Source of the DNA: Stercorarius parasiticus
Lineage: Eukaryota; Chordata; Aves; Charadriiformes; Stercorariidae
Direction of reading: 5' to 3'
NCBI GenBank assembly: GCA_013396915.1
Contig: VWZL01004335.1
Span: 620,001-684,000, forward strand
DNA: 64,000 nucleotides
Shown one piece after another: positions 1 to 13,440 of the stretch. The notes beneath the pieces are model-generated. The model was given only the letters and a program-made list of their open reading frames with translations, made no database searches and was not told the origin of the DNA. Position 1 is the first letter of the stretch; every line of letters starts with the position of its first letter. The translations under genes were made by a program, and so were the position numbers.

Positions 1-1239
1 AATATTTAATACTCTTTACTTCAATCGGAAAGGTATTTTAACCATGCTTTTATCGCTAGCGCTCTCACACTGGGAATACTACTTCTTTCTTAGCCACAAT
101 CAGCTGCGACTATCACCTGCTTTGCCAGTAAGCACTGCACTAACTGTGATTTAAATGTATGATTTATATGGAAATGATCTTTTGGAAGACAATATTTATT
201 TGCCCCATCATAGTAATTACCTAGTTTTAAATGTCACTAAAGAAGTACATAAAAATGAAAACTGATCAATGAAAAGGGATACATGATATATTACATACTA
301 ACAGTCAACAGCTTTCCTAACTAGTACTAATCCCACTTCCAGCTACTGTTAATTTCCTACATTCTCTAAGTTTCTGACTGCAAAGGAAACCTCAAAATTT
401 AAAGCTTTCCAGGCATGTGTTCATGATAGATCATTACACAGAGTCACAGCTGGGGAGGAGGGGAACACGAAACAGGAACAACAGCCTGTTTTAAGCCCCC
501 AAAGTCAAGTTCTGTTGGAGGGACGGGTGAAAAAATTGTGTCACTCCTTAAAAGTAAGCAAAAGCATTAAACAAAACAAGGCAATAAAAGTGTTATTGTT
601 CATATAATCACCGATCCTATTCCTGAGAAGTTTCCTAATCTGAACTACCTTCTAGTGTAATATATGCTGCCCTTTATTTACATTTGCTTATACAAATTAG
701 TATTTCTGGAAGGGGTGGGAAAGGATTGCTTCCAAATTAACAATAAAGTTGTATAATGCTCCCTTCACATTATCTCCTTTCCAGTAACTAGGACAAAATC
801 CAGGGCTTCCCACCTTGCGGGATTTATTGTCAATTAAATCTCATCATACCTGCACAACCATAGAAAACAAAACTGCCACTCAGAAGCATCACATACAAGC
901 ATTTCAGCAATTTTCTGTTTTATTTTTTATTTTAACTGTTCCATATCTAGGTACTAGACAGTGCCTGACCACAAACCAGCCAAGTGCTGCAATTATTCAT
1001 ACTATTGGTAATAATCGTGTCTACATAGTTGCAGCATAAACCTGTAATTACACAGGCAGGATATCCCCAAGGCTTAGGAAACAGCATTAGTTTTACAATA
1101 TGAATTTAACAAGCCGAAACTTATCCATGTTTGTAAAAAATATCAAGGAAAGCTTAAACGTTGCCAATTATACCTGAAAAACTAAAAATACATTGGGGAC
1201 AAAAATCAGAATGTGAGAACAATGCTCAAAAAAACAGAA
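1..1239. other. Flanking sequence, nothing recognised
   Basis: AT-rich unique sequence about 35 kb upstream of RUNX2 P1. The only open frame of note (815-1039, 74 codons) has no recognisable similarity and no supporting signals. In mammals the equivalent region is intron of SUPT3H; I see no exon here. Confidence 0.5.
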
Positions 1240-1764
1240 TGTGAGAGCTGGCTGATTTTGACAGATCACCTCCTCCAAGCTCAAGAATGGTCCATCACGA
1301 TGATGAGCAGGAGGAAGCCAAGGAAAGGAGGCAGGAAGCCTGTTTGGATGAGCAAGGAGTTCCTAACTTAACTCAAACATAAAACGGAAGCATAGAAGAG
1401 GTGGAAGAAGGGACAGGTGACCCAGGAGACGTAGAGAAACATTGTCCAAGCAACGGGGTTAGGAAAGCCAAAGCCCATCTGGAGCCATCTGGTGACACAA
1501 TGGGCATGGTCCAAAATACAGAAAATTTTACTTAAACATAAGGGAAAAAAAAAAAAAAAAGACCCCCCCCTGCTTTTTTTTGAGGGTGGTCAACCATTGG
1601 AACAGGTTGCTAAGAGATGTTTATGTAGTCTCCAGCCTTGGAGATATTAAAAAACACAGTTGGACATAGTTCTGCGCAATGTGCTCTAGCCGACCCTGCG
1701 TTGAACAGGCTGGTTGGGCTACATGACCAATGGAGATTCCTTCCAGCTTCAACTTTTCTGTGAT
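1240..1764 (+). mobile_element. CR1 LINE, internally deleted old copy
   Basis: Two blocks of CR1 in the same orientation. Bases 1240-1500 match the ORF2 linker between endonuclease and reverse transcriptase: a decayed frame reads like GRKPVWMSKEFLT followed by RWKKGQVTQET, with frameshifts and stops. Bases 1525-1764 match the 3' end (acttaaacataaggg..., gagggtggtc, ggaacaggttgc, ggagatatt, ending ctgtgat). The whole reverse-transcriptase core is missing between them. An A16 run and a C8 run have grown at 1544-1568. No coding potential remains. Confidence 0.8.
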
Positions 1765-2489
1765 CCCACTTAGACATGCTATAAAAATTCTGTCTTTTTG
1801 CCCCCAAATAATCATTCATTGCACTGTATATATCAGGCTACAATGATTAATTTTTGAAAGTTATCATAAATTAAGCAAGTAGCACTCAGGGTGATTAAAT
1901 ACCTTAATTTGTATCAACAAGGTCAAAAGTGGAATATACCTTTACTTACGAAGCCCTCTAAAGCACGGAAATTTTGTAGGAAAAAACATGACTATAGAAG
2001 AACACAGTCCGTTCAGGCTCCTACTAGGCATTGAAAGTTACATTTAAGAGAGTTTAAGAAAGCAGACCTCACAAAAAAAATATATATATCCCTGCCCCAA
2101 TAGACATGGGTGTTTGTGTACGCACATGTTGCTGGAACACAGTTTTTGCTTTAGGGATATTTTGAAAAGAGAAAGGAAGGCTTCATTCATCTAGTAATGA
2201 AAGAAGTTTCAAGAATAAGGAATAATGGAACAAAAAAGGACTAAAATAGGTACGAAATAAAAAAAGGGGGCAGGTGAGGGTGAGTAACATTTAGGAGCTA
2301 AGGAGCATTGATGCACACTCTCTAGATTCCTTAGTAATTTATGAAATATTGCTAAATACATTATTATCCTGAAGACTGCAGCATGGGAAGACAAAGCAGA
2401 TCTGACAGGCAAAGCCCGAAGCAGCAGTGCTCACAAACTCTAGCTGACCAAAGAGGGTAACAAATTTCTCATCTTTGCACGTACAAGGG
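1765..2489. other. Spacer between two CR1 remnants
   Basis: AT-rich sequence with a short (TA)n stretch near 2080-2091. No gene or further repeat recognised. Confidence 0.5.
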
Positions 2490-2690
2490 GAAGATGAAGT
2501 TGCTGAAGTATGGGCTGGATGTGCAGTGAGGTGGGTTGAAGATTGTGGGTTGAAGAATGGTTAGGCCCAGAAGGCTGTGATCAGTGGAACAAAGTAATTA
2601 GTAGTGTACCCCAGGGATCAATAGTGGGTCTGACTGTTCAACATCTTCCTTAACGATCATCTGGTTGATAATAGGGCAAGCTCTTGTTAC
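2490..2690 (+). mobile_element. CR1 LINE fragment, reverse-transcriptase core
   Basis: The stretch aagtatgggctggatg...gtgaggtgggttgaag...ctgtgatcagtgg...ggtaccccaggg-like (gtgtaccccagggatc) ...ttcaacatcttccttaacg matches the part of CR1 ORF2 that encodes the region around the PQGS motif and the FNIFxND block. Frameshifts break the frame. Similarity fades after about 2690 and the normal CR1 3' end is absent. CR1 copies usually keep their 3' end, so a later deletion is likely. It may belong to the same original insertion as the copy 700 bp upstream after rearrangement, or be independent. Confidence 0.7.
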
Positions 2691-5600
2691 TCCGGCCCTC
2701 AGGTTATCCAACAGCGAAGCCTCTGTGTGGGCAGTAGGCAGATGTCAGGCACCATGCTGCCTGTGGCCAACTCCACAGTCCTCTTCCACTTAGGCAATCA
2801 ACTGGTGGTAGTAAGAGAAAATAAAACCTGAAGCTGTATCTGAAAGCATGTTTCATGGCTAAGTATTCTTTGACTGACAGTGACTTTCGTTTTCTTTGGC
2901 TCTGTTCAGCTCAAACACATTTTTGTCCTTGACCAGTGAATGACCATTGCTCTGATGCAGTATGATAAAATACATGTTTCATGAATACTTGAATTAGGTG
3001 CACTTCTGCTGCATATGAACATCAAAACAAAAAAAATTAACATTTGTTCACAGTATTGGAGTAAGAAGTGAATCCAAGCAGCCCATTTCGAAAAGATGGA
3101 GATAAACAGACCATCAGTTGAGAGTGAAAAATTGCCTAGCCAATTCAAAGATGAAAAGAAAATCATCTTCATCAGCAAGACTTGCCATAATACACTCGTC
3201 CCAAAGAAAGACCTATTAAGCCACACGCCTGTATATACCTGCAGTAAAAGTCATGCAATAAGAAATACACCTTTCACATATTTAAAGGTGCTCTGATTTT
3301 TTTCTAATGCTGTAATTCCATCAATTAGAATTGACATTTATCAACTGCCTATGAGGGGAGGGAGAGAGGGAGAGAGAGGAGAAAATACAACAGATTCAGT
3401 GTTAGCTCACCTTAGATCCAGAAAATACAAAATAACTTTACATAGCACCTCACACACAACTTTCTCGGGGCTACCTGCTATAACTAGTATGTCCAATATC
3501 ATTTCAAGAGGTGGAAAGAGAAAATTAACCTATGTGTGATAAAGTATCTTGTACTAACTGCACTTTGGAATTAACTTTTTTTTTTTTTAACAAGTAATTG
3601 GTATTTGATATCAGCCTTTTTTAATAAAAAAAGCCACACTGAAAGTTAAGAGATGCAAAATCAGTTTGTTTCTCTTCTTTCAGGAAAATTCTTCCAGTAA
3701 ACAGCATTTAAAAGATCCTGAAGCTGACCTTTAAAAAAAAAAAACACTAAAAAAAAAAACAAACATAGAATTCAATGGAAAAATATAATGAAGTTAAGAA
3801 AGTAAACTATCTCTAACAATATATATTTGGTTCCTGATACATACACACTGGCCAATTTTGCAATTTCTGCTTAGAGCTCAGGCATCTGGCTTACTATAAA
3901 ACAGATGGCGAGTAAATCAACACACTAGAATACGTCTAAGCCGTGCGTGATAATACGGAGACTTAGACCCCAGTTCACAGCTCCTTTAAAGCACAGCTTC
4001 TGCTCAAGTCTTACCACAAGATACACGGTTTGATTAGTGGTGTAACAGGAGCAAGTTCTGCTAAATTCTAATACAGGGATACAAACAAAAGATTGAGAAA
4101 TCCTACATAAAACCGCTCCGAATTTGGAGGAAGATATGATGCTGTACTTCACTAAAGATTCGCAGATAAATTCACACGGAGGATTTGGAACAGTAATGAA
4201 ACAGAGCTTCAAAAACCAAAATCTTTCTGAAACTTTCATGAGCGTTTCAGTACCACACATGTTGCATTTATACTTAACACCATTTATAAAACCAGATCAA
4301 AAACATTGCTAAAGGAAACCAACTTCTATAAATCGGATTTTACAAGAATTTCATTCTTGCAAAATTACACATGTAACGTAGAAAAATCCTGCAAAAGAAC
4401 AAATTGGTCTTAACAGACTCATTTTTGTTGTATTTTAAAACCACTGTCTTGATACATGAGTAGTTTATATAGCCTGATGTTCTGCTGCACGCTATAAAGC
4501 GAACACAAAACTGCTGAAGAATCACATCACTTGTGTTAAGATCTTCTTTTGTTCTCATATTAACCCCTCCACTTTCCATTGGGCGCTCCTAACTGCCTCA
4601 GAAATCTTCAGAGAGTATTGAGAGACAAATTACTATTTAATTAAAAGAGTTTAAAATCTCTTCAGTACTCCAGAAGTTAAGCACACAGCAGACCTTCTAT
4701 ATTGGCAGGCATCTATGCTACTGAGTTTAATTTTTTAAAGCACCAAGGAGATTTGTGATGTGACAGGTGCCAAGAGGACTACACCAAGATACCAAATTCT
4801 ACCCGACTACCACTTCCCAGCACTGAAGTAGCATCACAAAAAATCTTCCCTTACTATCACTTAGGTCAATACAGAAATATTCAGGATAACAAGATTATCA
4901 ACACAAGAAACTATTAAATGACAACCACAACCTACAGGGAAAAAAAAAAACAACCAAGCAAACAACTTTAAGGCTACAAGGATAAGCTTCAAGATGCGAT
5001 GCTGAACATAAAGCAAGAGTTTACACTAACTACAAATACATTTCAAAGCATTTCAGTAGTGATTCAGACAATATTAAAGGAATTCACAGCTCCAGGTAGG
5101 TGATTTTTTTCCTTATCTTCTCATTCTGTGAGATGCCTGAGTGACTGGGAACATAAAAAATACTCCGGGTTAACCTAACATAAACACACCTAACCAATGG
5201 CAGTTTTTCTTCACTTCAAAGAAAAGCTATTTTTCCTGAAGTTTCTGTATTCAATTTTTAACTTCTTTTACAAACGACTACAGACTGCTTCACGGAGCTG
5301 ATCTGCAGAAATGCTGCTGCTACAGCTCTGGTACAATGGCTTTTTATGGAACTGGGCACTGCCCAATTCCATAAAAACGTAGAAATAGTGGTTTAGTAGA
5401 CATAAAGCCCTTCTTATTACGATGGAAATAGCCAAACACAGTAGGCGTCTTGCAGAACTCTGTCCTAAACTCCAGAATGTGAAAATTTCTCTCCTGGGAA
5501 TTTTCAAGATTTAGGCATAAGGACAAAGAAATACTTTTTGATTAAAAAAAAAAAAAAAGAAAATCCCACTATAATTAACCCAACGAAAAAAAAAAAACTC

Positions 5601-8600
5601 ATAGCAGATTTGAGAACACCAAGGACTTTAAATAACACTGCAAATAAGGTGCTGATCCACACCTTTTAAATACTTCTGAATATGAACTTTAACCATTAAA
5701 AACTTGAAGAAAATAAAACCAAGATTTCAAAGCAGATTTTCAGAGGGCCTTAGGGTCAATATTGAGTTTTTATGGGGCCACCAAGCTCTGCCTTTGCATG
5801 CATGTGTGTGGCATGGAGGAGGGTAATAGAGAGGAATCTGTGGAACTAAAGAGATTTAAGATATCTTTAAATAATTATTTATGATCTCCAACTTCTAAGA
5901 AGTTGGGACTGTTGATACAGACGGGAGAAAAATGCTGGCTTCTGAGATGGAGTGGGATGGAGCTGTGATCAAAAGCTCTTCAGGATAAATATAAATATTT
6001 AATACTGCCCTCCTTAAATTAGCAGTGACTACCACCATAAACTTTCTGAAAGTCTTAGGGCAACAGTTAATCCAAAAATTTTCACCTATGAATTCAGAAA
6101 CCCAAAAGGAAAAATATTACCATCAACTAGCACTACCACATTGCGACAAAATGCACAGATACACTTGCTTTAACGGGAAAAGCATGCTCCTCCTCCTTAG
6201 CCTGGCGGTCTTAAAACATCAAAGGTTAAAAAGTATTTCTTGGTATGTACATACCCGTCAAATATAAATCTCAGCAGTTTATACTGTTCTTTACATAAAT
6301 GATGATTTTTTTCTTGCCAAATTCTGCGTTCAAAATCCACTGCATGGGCCAACAGGTGTACCTATTCTAAAATTACTAATCCGTCCATCCAAGGGTACAG
6401 ATGCCACGTCTACAAACTTTGCAATTTTTGCTGTGGAATTAGTACAGTTAACATTTTAGCAACATCCTAACAGTAAAGAAATAATTTGTGCCTGTGCCTG
6501 TTTGGTTTATGAAAATAAATGAATAAACAAATAAATATGAAGGAAAGCTAAAGATGGAAAGGGAATTGGAAGCTCTTTGCTTTATCCTGTTGAGACCTAA
6601 GAATTTCTTCTTTCCAGGTTTTCCTCCTTCCCTCAAGCATCTATTTTTCCATAATCAGTATGTTACAAAGTCAACAACTAGTACCCAAGGCCTTGGCTCT
6701 CAACTTGCACTTCACATAATACTGTAGAAAGAATGGAATTTGGGTATAAACACAATCATGTACCTTTTTCACTGTTTCATTCAGAGTTAAACGACTTAAA
6801 ATCATTGGAAAACTGCAAAAACATTCCAAAAAAGAACACCTCCAGCAAGCTTGCTTGTTTTTGAAGACAGAATATGGTGTAGAGACTTTGTTTCAGCCCT
6901 CCATGGAAAACAAAGACTGGCTAGTTCTTGGGAAATAACACAGTCCAAGCCATTGCCCAGGTATATGTTCAAGGGAACCAGATCACTCCTTAAGTGAATG
7001 AACTTTTGAATACATTCATCAGGGACACCGAAGCATGAAAGTGTACAAATTAGAAGAGATAAAACGGTACTAAGTGTGAAGAAATAATATAAGGATGAGT
7101 ATCACTTTCTCCTGGTCTGTCTCGTACCTCTAAAATATCACAGGTCTTCATTCTGAAAAGTCTTAGCAGCACTTTTTTTCTTCTTCTCTTCCATTCCTGC
7201 ACGCAACTCTCATTCAGTAGATCATATCCATATAATATCAAAAAAGTTATTCCATTTATCCACCTGAGTTTTATTCAAATCAAGTGCTAGCAGATATTCT
7301 GAGTATTAGATGCTACTACCAAAAGATTCCATCCTTATTGTTCCCTTAGTACTACTTATGGGCCAGTTCCTTACCAAGCACAAGGTCATTCACTGGCAAA
7401 TACACTAAGGGACAGATGGGCAACGCTGAAACTTTAAATAATTTTTTAAAATAGTGAATTCCTACCCATAAACCAATTTGATTCTTTTCCAATCCCTTCA
7501 TAATTAATTTTTACATACCGAAAAATTACTACAGCAGCAAAGAGTCCCTACCATTAAACTGTCCCGGTGTCTGCTGAACCTCAGAATGCTACAAGAGAAA
7601 CAAGCAGCCGAAACCTGCAAGATAACTCATGGAAGTTAACAAGGAATGCAATGCACCAAGCAGCATCTCAGAATAAAAACTCAAATGAAGAGAAGAACTC
7701 GTGTAAGATTAACTGAAAGACTGTATTTTCAGTGCAGTATTTGTGGATGAAATTGCATTCTGCTAGCACTAATTACCCACACTGTTCTTAAAGGAAGCGA
7801 ACATCAACTTCATGGCAAAATTGATCTCAACAAATTTTTAGAGTTTGTCATCAGTGAAAAATTAAGTTGTAACTCAAGGACTACTCCAAATTGATTCCAT
7901 TTCACAAACAACTAGATCTGTTTGCGGTTTGATGGTACTTAACCAGTGCAGCTATCCACAGAAAGGCGTATGTTCCAGGGATCATGCTGCTGATCCCTGG
8001 ATCAGATGAAGTCGATTCTCTATCTCCTTCCCCAAACTCTCCTGAGAATTTCTGACTACCTATTTCACCATTATTTCCAAAACTTTAGCGCTCTCCAGAT
8101 GGGTCTACAGCTTGCTCCCTCATTCAGGCTCAAGATTAGCATTGGTCTACAATTTTAACATCTTCAGTCTAGTTTTTTTATGAAAACAGATGATAAACAT
8201 GTTTCTATTATCATACGGTCTATCTGTGCCAGCCTCTCCTTAATGACTTGAGAGCCACAAGCTCATTAACATCCTATTAAAGAGATAAAAGACCCAAATA
8301 AAATTAAGTCCTTCTATAGCTTAGGTTAGAACAAAAAAATCAGCAGCTAGACAGAGAAGAGAGATCCAATAACAGAACTCCCAAGGCTAAGGGAGGGGCA
8401 GGCATTACTCTTTATCCATTTATTTAAATGTTTGGTTCACCTGCCCAGACTTTGGTAGATAAACGTTAGATATCTGTATTTACATTAACATTAATCGTCC
8501 TACACTCTCAGCAGAGAAAAATAGGCAACTCAAGAGATTCACTTTATCCGAAGACAGGCTAGATGAATGATCTAGTAGAGGGTTCCTCCTCTCTGTCATA

Positions 8601-10317
8601 GATCAGACAGTAAAATGCAGAGGTACGAATTGTTCGTGTTTGAGTTTACTTATCTAGATCCATCTCTTTTAACTCAACTTACTTTTAGAGAGTACCAGGA
8701 TGCAGTTTTGTTCTTCCCAGATCCAAATAACTGTGTTCTGGTCCAGAATCACAAATCCAAGGTTGTAGAGCAAAACAAGGTCAATGGTGCTAATACACAG
8801 TACCTACTTATAAAGCCAAGAAATATCCAAACTAGAAAACAAATGACAAAGAGTGATTTATTTGTGGCATTATAGAGGAATTTCAAAATAAGGAGGGAAA
8901 AAAAAAAAGCCGTTGCTCAGAAAGTATTGGCAATGATGCCTGAAGGTGATGTTGCTCAGAAAGCATCAGAAGAGAACATACTTTCCAGTAGCAGAGAGAA
9001 GAAAGCCATGCTTAGAGAGTCCTATGTTCACCCTTCCCGGTTGGTTTTTTTTTTTCGCTACAAGAACGCTTTCTTACAGCAAGAGCCCACCCCAAAAACA
9101 TCTTCTATAAAATCTTGATTTAGTCCTTGCTTTTGTTCTGACATGCCACTGACGTGACAGTCATTACATGCCTTTACACAAAAAGGTGAGCACGTGTAGC
9201 TGGATGTGTCATTCTAAAACTCATTTCCACACTAACGTCACTTCTACCTATAGACGCAACCTCTCATCATGTTAACAAGAAAATATTTCAAAGAGCTAGA
9301 AACAAGGGTAATCACCTCTAGACGACTTATTATGTCCCATCCAGTTCAAATGCAGTATCAGAATACATCCTCTCGCTTGTACAAAATACAAATGGAATAA
9401 CTTAAATTAATTCTATGCTGTACGCTACCTGAAGGCTACTTTCTGGTCACAAAGAAATGCATTTATTCACATGAACAAAAAAAATAAAGATTTGTTGACC
9501 TTCTCTAGCAATCAGAAATCTGAAAATGTTTTCTTTTCCTGAAAGTTTGATATTAAGGCAGGTAGCCAGACTAACTTACAGTTTTAGTGAATGCAGCTGT
9601 GATCAAAACTTTTAAGTTTTATGGCAATTTAGAAGAGTTGAGTACAGACTTAACAGTGACTTTCATAGATACTTGAGTCACGCTCTCTTTTTTGTTGCAT
9701 TCCATTGCTGGGCCCTGGCTTAAAGTATGTGATGATCCCTATAAAAGAAATATTACTTAGGTTTAACTACATAAAATGGATCCAGAGAATGTAAACAAAG
9801 TTCCTTTTATTGTAACCACAATTTGATTCCATTAAGCCCAGGAGCGATATGTATGGGCATATATCAGAATAATTTATTTTGCCTTTGGAATTCCTGCACC
9901 ACCTTGACCCCAAGAACCTCTCATGCAGTTCTACTTCTGAGAAAACTTAAACAACCTAATAAACAACAATAAAAAAAAATTAAATATCTCTTTTCACATT
10001 AGAGTTTCGAGGAATGCTGCAACTGAAATCTCCGCGTCACATTCTGGTCTTTCTTTTGTTGAGAAATGACAAAACTTGGCTGTTCTTAGAGCTCCCTTCT
10101 CCACCTCTCCTTTTTTTACCTTCTGCTTTTCCCTTCACATTTTATTCCCCTCTCTTCCCTTCCACCCAGCCTTCCTTTCCATTCTTCAAGTCTTCCATCA
10201 ACTTCTCCTGTCCTATATCCTCTCTTGTCACCCTGCTTCATCTACACAAGTCTATGCACCTGTTTCAACCTCTGCCAAGGGTTATAAGTTGGGCGACTGG
10301 AAAATCTGAAGATGATC
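2691..10317. other. Flanking sequence with minor simple repeats
   Basis: AT-rich unique sequence. A GA-rich patch lies near 3351-3385, A-runs near 5545-5559 and 5589-5599, and a near-perfect 17-bp-arm hairpin at 5341-5377. A duplicated gttgctcagaaag motif occurs at 8912 and 8951. A pyrimidine-rich stretch runs from about 10,084 to 10,260. A faint antisense CR1-like patch may lie at 8100-8230. Open frames up to 111 codons (3925-4260, minus) show no recognisable protein family. Confidence 0.5.
5341..5377. repeat. Short inverted repeat (hairpin), 17-bp arms
   Basis: tttttatggaactgggc (5341-5357) and gcccaattccataaaaa (5361-5377) are inverted copies separated by only three bases, with one mismatch. 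In a minus-strand RNA the mismatch becomes a G-U pair, giving a complete stem. At 37 nt it is too short for a typical pre-miRNA. Function unknown. Confidence 0.75.
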
Positions 10318-10407
10318 TAGTGGGTTGACCCCAGCCGGCAGCTAAGCACCCCCATACCTGCTCAATCCCTCACCTTCCCCCCAGTCCACACTGGCCCCAC
10401 AATGGGA
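10318..10407 (+). mobile_element. Fragment of an avian endogenous retroviral LTR (putative)
   Basis: The stretch tagtgggttgaccccagccg...gcagctaagcaccc...ctcaatccctcacc resembles the left end of an LTR-type repeat common in bird genomes, as I remember it. Only about 90 bp are recognisable; no internal retroviral sequence or second LTR is seen nearby. It is a solo, truncated scrap with no coding capacity. The family is not assigned. Confidence 0.45.
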
Positions 10408-13400
10408 CACCATCCCAGCACCTTCCAGTCATGACTGGAATGACTACATCATTCCATGACTGACTACAGTCATTTAACGTGATGTGGATTACCTAAACAA
10501 ATGAGAGTCCATTCAAACAAAACACAATTTGATATATATCTCAATGTAAATACAACTACTTCTTAAGTGACTGAGTAATTAATTAAACAGCCTACCAAGA
10601 GACATAGTAGATTCGTTATCTTTTCATTGTTTAAATCCATTTTGGAATGTCTAAATACATTTTGGAAGAAAAGTTTGAGTCAAACGTTCACTAATGTTTT
10701 TGGTGGAATTACTTTTTAACAGGGACAACTGATAGAATAGGTTAGAACAGATAACCTAAATACTTCTTTGGCCTTTAAATGCACAAACTGAAGGCGCATC
10801 CAATGGCTGAGTTAGAGCGTAAGGAAGCCTGAGAGATCCATGGATTAATTAGAAGGCAATCAGAATGAATGCAATACTGAAGTTCAAGGAAGTGAAATAC
10901 GGTATTGCTTGGGGAAATCAAGCTGTACAGAGGAAATAAGCAGGAGGAAATATGTATTGGGTTACCCAGAACATGCAAAGGAAGCACCTCGTAAATATGG
11001 CAACTAAATGAAAAGGTGGTGGTAAGATCTGCTTTCTGTGGAGAAATAAAAAAGATGATGCAGACTGACAATGGAGAGAAGCAGGAGGACACGACACAAG
11101 TGACAAGAACTGCTGACACGTAAAGGTCACTGCACTGGAAACACAAAGTATTTGCAAACTGGAAACAGACTGCTTAGAAATCATAAAAAAAATTAGTAGC
11201 CAACTTAATATCTCTATTATTACATTATGCACTTGATAATTTTGGCATATGTAATAATCTCAAGAAATAGTAATTGTTATGAATTATTTTTTCTTTAAAG
11301 AGTAAGACTAAAGGGTGTTTTCATGTAAATCAAAGTAAGCAATTGTTTACTTGGTTTAAGTGTCAAGCAAAACAAGCAAATTTAGTCAGAAAACATGTTA
11401 GCAATAAACTTATAAACAAAGGTTTCAAAAGTTCCCACTGAATTTATTAAGAACTGGATCAGGCCCAAACTAAATCTAGCAAGAATGAAACCTAACAAAT
11501 TAAATTAAACTATCTAAAATATCTAGTTATGCTCGTTTGGATAACTCTCCGCATCTTTAAATCTTTCTCATTTTTCAAATACTAGTGTCCATATTTAGAA
11601 ACCTAAATGGCTTTGGACTCATTTGCAAAAGTGCTGAGCGTTTGCGATTTGCCATGAAAACAACGTGAAGTGCCAGAGCTCCACACCTACCAAAGTCTTC
11701 CCGCATTTTCTGTGGGTGTCCAAATATGGGTTTATCTACTGAACTTCAGGCACTCGCAACTGAAAAATGTGGCTTTTGTTGATAATTCTATTATTACATA
11801 TTAATTTTTATTGCTTTGATACTGTAATTGTACTTATTACTTCAGCATCTCTCCTACACTACGCTATCCTGGGATAATCACTGGTTTAAATGTCAGCGGA
11901 CCAAACTGTTTTCATTCATTCCAATATTTCTTTCACATGTTAATACTTTTTAAATTAAATCATTCCCCCTAAACTGACATCACAGATTTAACAGTTACTT
12001 CCTGATTAGAGAGGAGAGGACGATGAATAACTCAGACTTTTCAGATATATATGAGAAATTTTTCAAAGTATACCTCTTGAACCCCCAAATCCCAACAGTT
12101 AAATAATTATAAACCAGATAGGTCTTTACACAGAAGTTTTATCATATAATTACGATGCTGATCATTTAGAGCTATCCAAAACGTCTCCAGCCTTTTTAAA
12201 CAGCTAAGCAAAGTTATTTTTAAAATCAAACATATGTGCTTTTTTCTGTTTATGTCTTTGGAAAGAACATTCTGTATAATGAAAAACATGACCAAATTTT
12301 TCACAGTACATCACTATAAAACCCTATAATTGACTTTTTGGGTTGGTTTACTCTATATCTATTTTTGTCCATGTAGAAAACAGCAATGATGTGGCGAAAA
12401 GACCAAAATGTAGGTCCCATTGCAGGATAAGGCTCCATCCTGATTAGTGAAGAAGTATCATGTTTTCCCTGGGAAACATGCCCATTTTGTAAGAGGGAAT
12501 TCAGTCCACATGAACCTCCTCTTTAGAAAAAAAAGAAAAAAAAAAAAAGAAAAGAAAAAAAAAATCAGTCCTTTTAAGCAGCACAGACTCTAGTGATTGC
12601 TCTCGGCTTCGGCTGAGAATGACTCAACAGAGCCTTTCCATTAACCAGAATGCAACTCCGTTGATTAAGTTTATTATACGTTGTCCCGATATGAATTTCC
12701 TGCTTTTCAACAATATTCTTCAAAGCTTAGAGCTAAGATTCGCCTGTATTATTATTTTAGCTCAACCTGAAATGACTAAATATTTAACATCAACTATTTC
12801 CTTTTTCCCAGAAGAAATAAAATTTCTAAAACCAACACAAATACAAGTAGGGCGGTGAGAATAGATTCGCCATTGCAATTGCTACTGAGATGACCATGTA
12901 CATAACTCAATACAAATAAAAGTCAACTTGAAATAATAAGTTAGAAAAAACAAATACCTGCACTAAAAGAATTTCGCATTTTAAGTATTATCCACCCACA
13001 AAAATTAATTTAGGTTATGCATTTGATTTTACACACTATTCTCGTTCCTCTTTGAATGGCCTTTTAGCTCTATTATCAGCGATTACTTAAATGCCCCAAT
13101 CACAGAGTCCAAAGAAACTGCGCAGACACATTTCCACAGGAGTTCCCATGCCAAAGGAAAAAAAAAAGAAAAAAAAAAAATCTACTTCTGTCAGAGTTAA
13201 TTAAAATAAATCACATGGCATTAAACTTTGACTTAAAAGTTTAAAGAAAACACTGTTATCTTGCAAACTGTTTAACAGCAAGATATGCCATACTTGCTCT
13301 GAGGTCTAAATCACAAGTTTGGGAAACAGGGCACATACCATCCACAGGCAAAAAGAGGGGATAGGTTTAAGAGGAAAGGTAAGTTATTTCCTTCAGCTCA

Positions 13401-13440
13401 GAGACTACATTAAACTGCAGCTGCGGTCACTAATACTAGA
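10408..13440. other. Flanking sequence, nothing recognised
   Basis: AT-rich sequence with A-rich runs at about 12,527-12,563 and 13,159-13,180. Two overlapping minus-strand open frames (10,775-11,146 and 10,918-11,232) have no recognisable family and lie in purine-rich sequence that lacks stops. No gene supported. Confidence 0.5.

Noticed and set aside
3925..4260. 111-codon minus-strand open frame
   Set aside because: No recognisable domain, no splice signals, ordinary AT-rich context; fits chance.
8100..8230. Possible ancient antisense CR1 (attagcattggtctacaatt...)
   Set aside because: Only scattered matches to the old CR1 reverse-transcriptase region; too weak to call.
10775..11232. Two overlapping minus-strand frames rich in S, C and F
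   Set aside because: They sit in purine-rich plus-strand sequence, whose complement lacks stop codons; composition explains the length.
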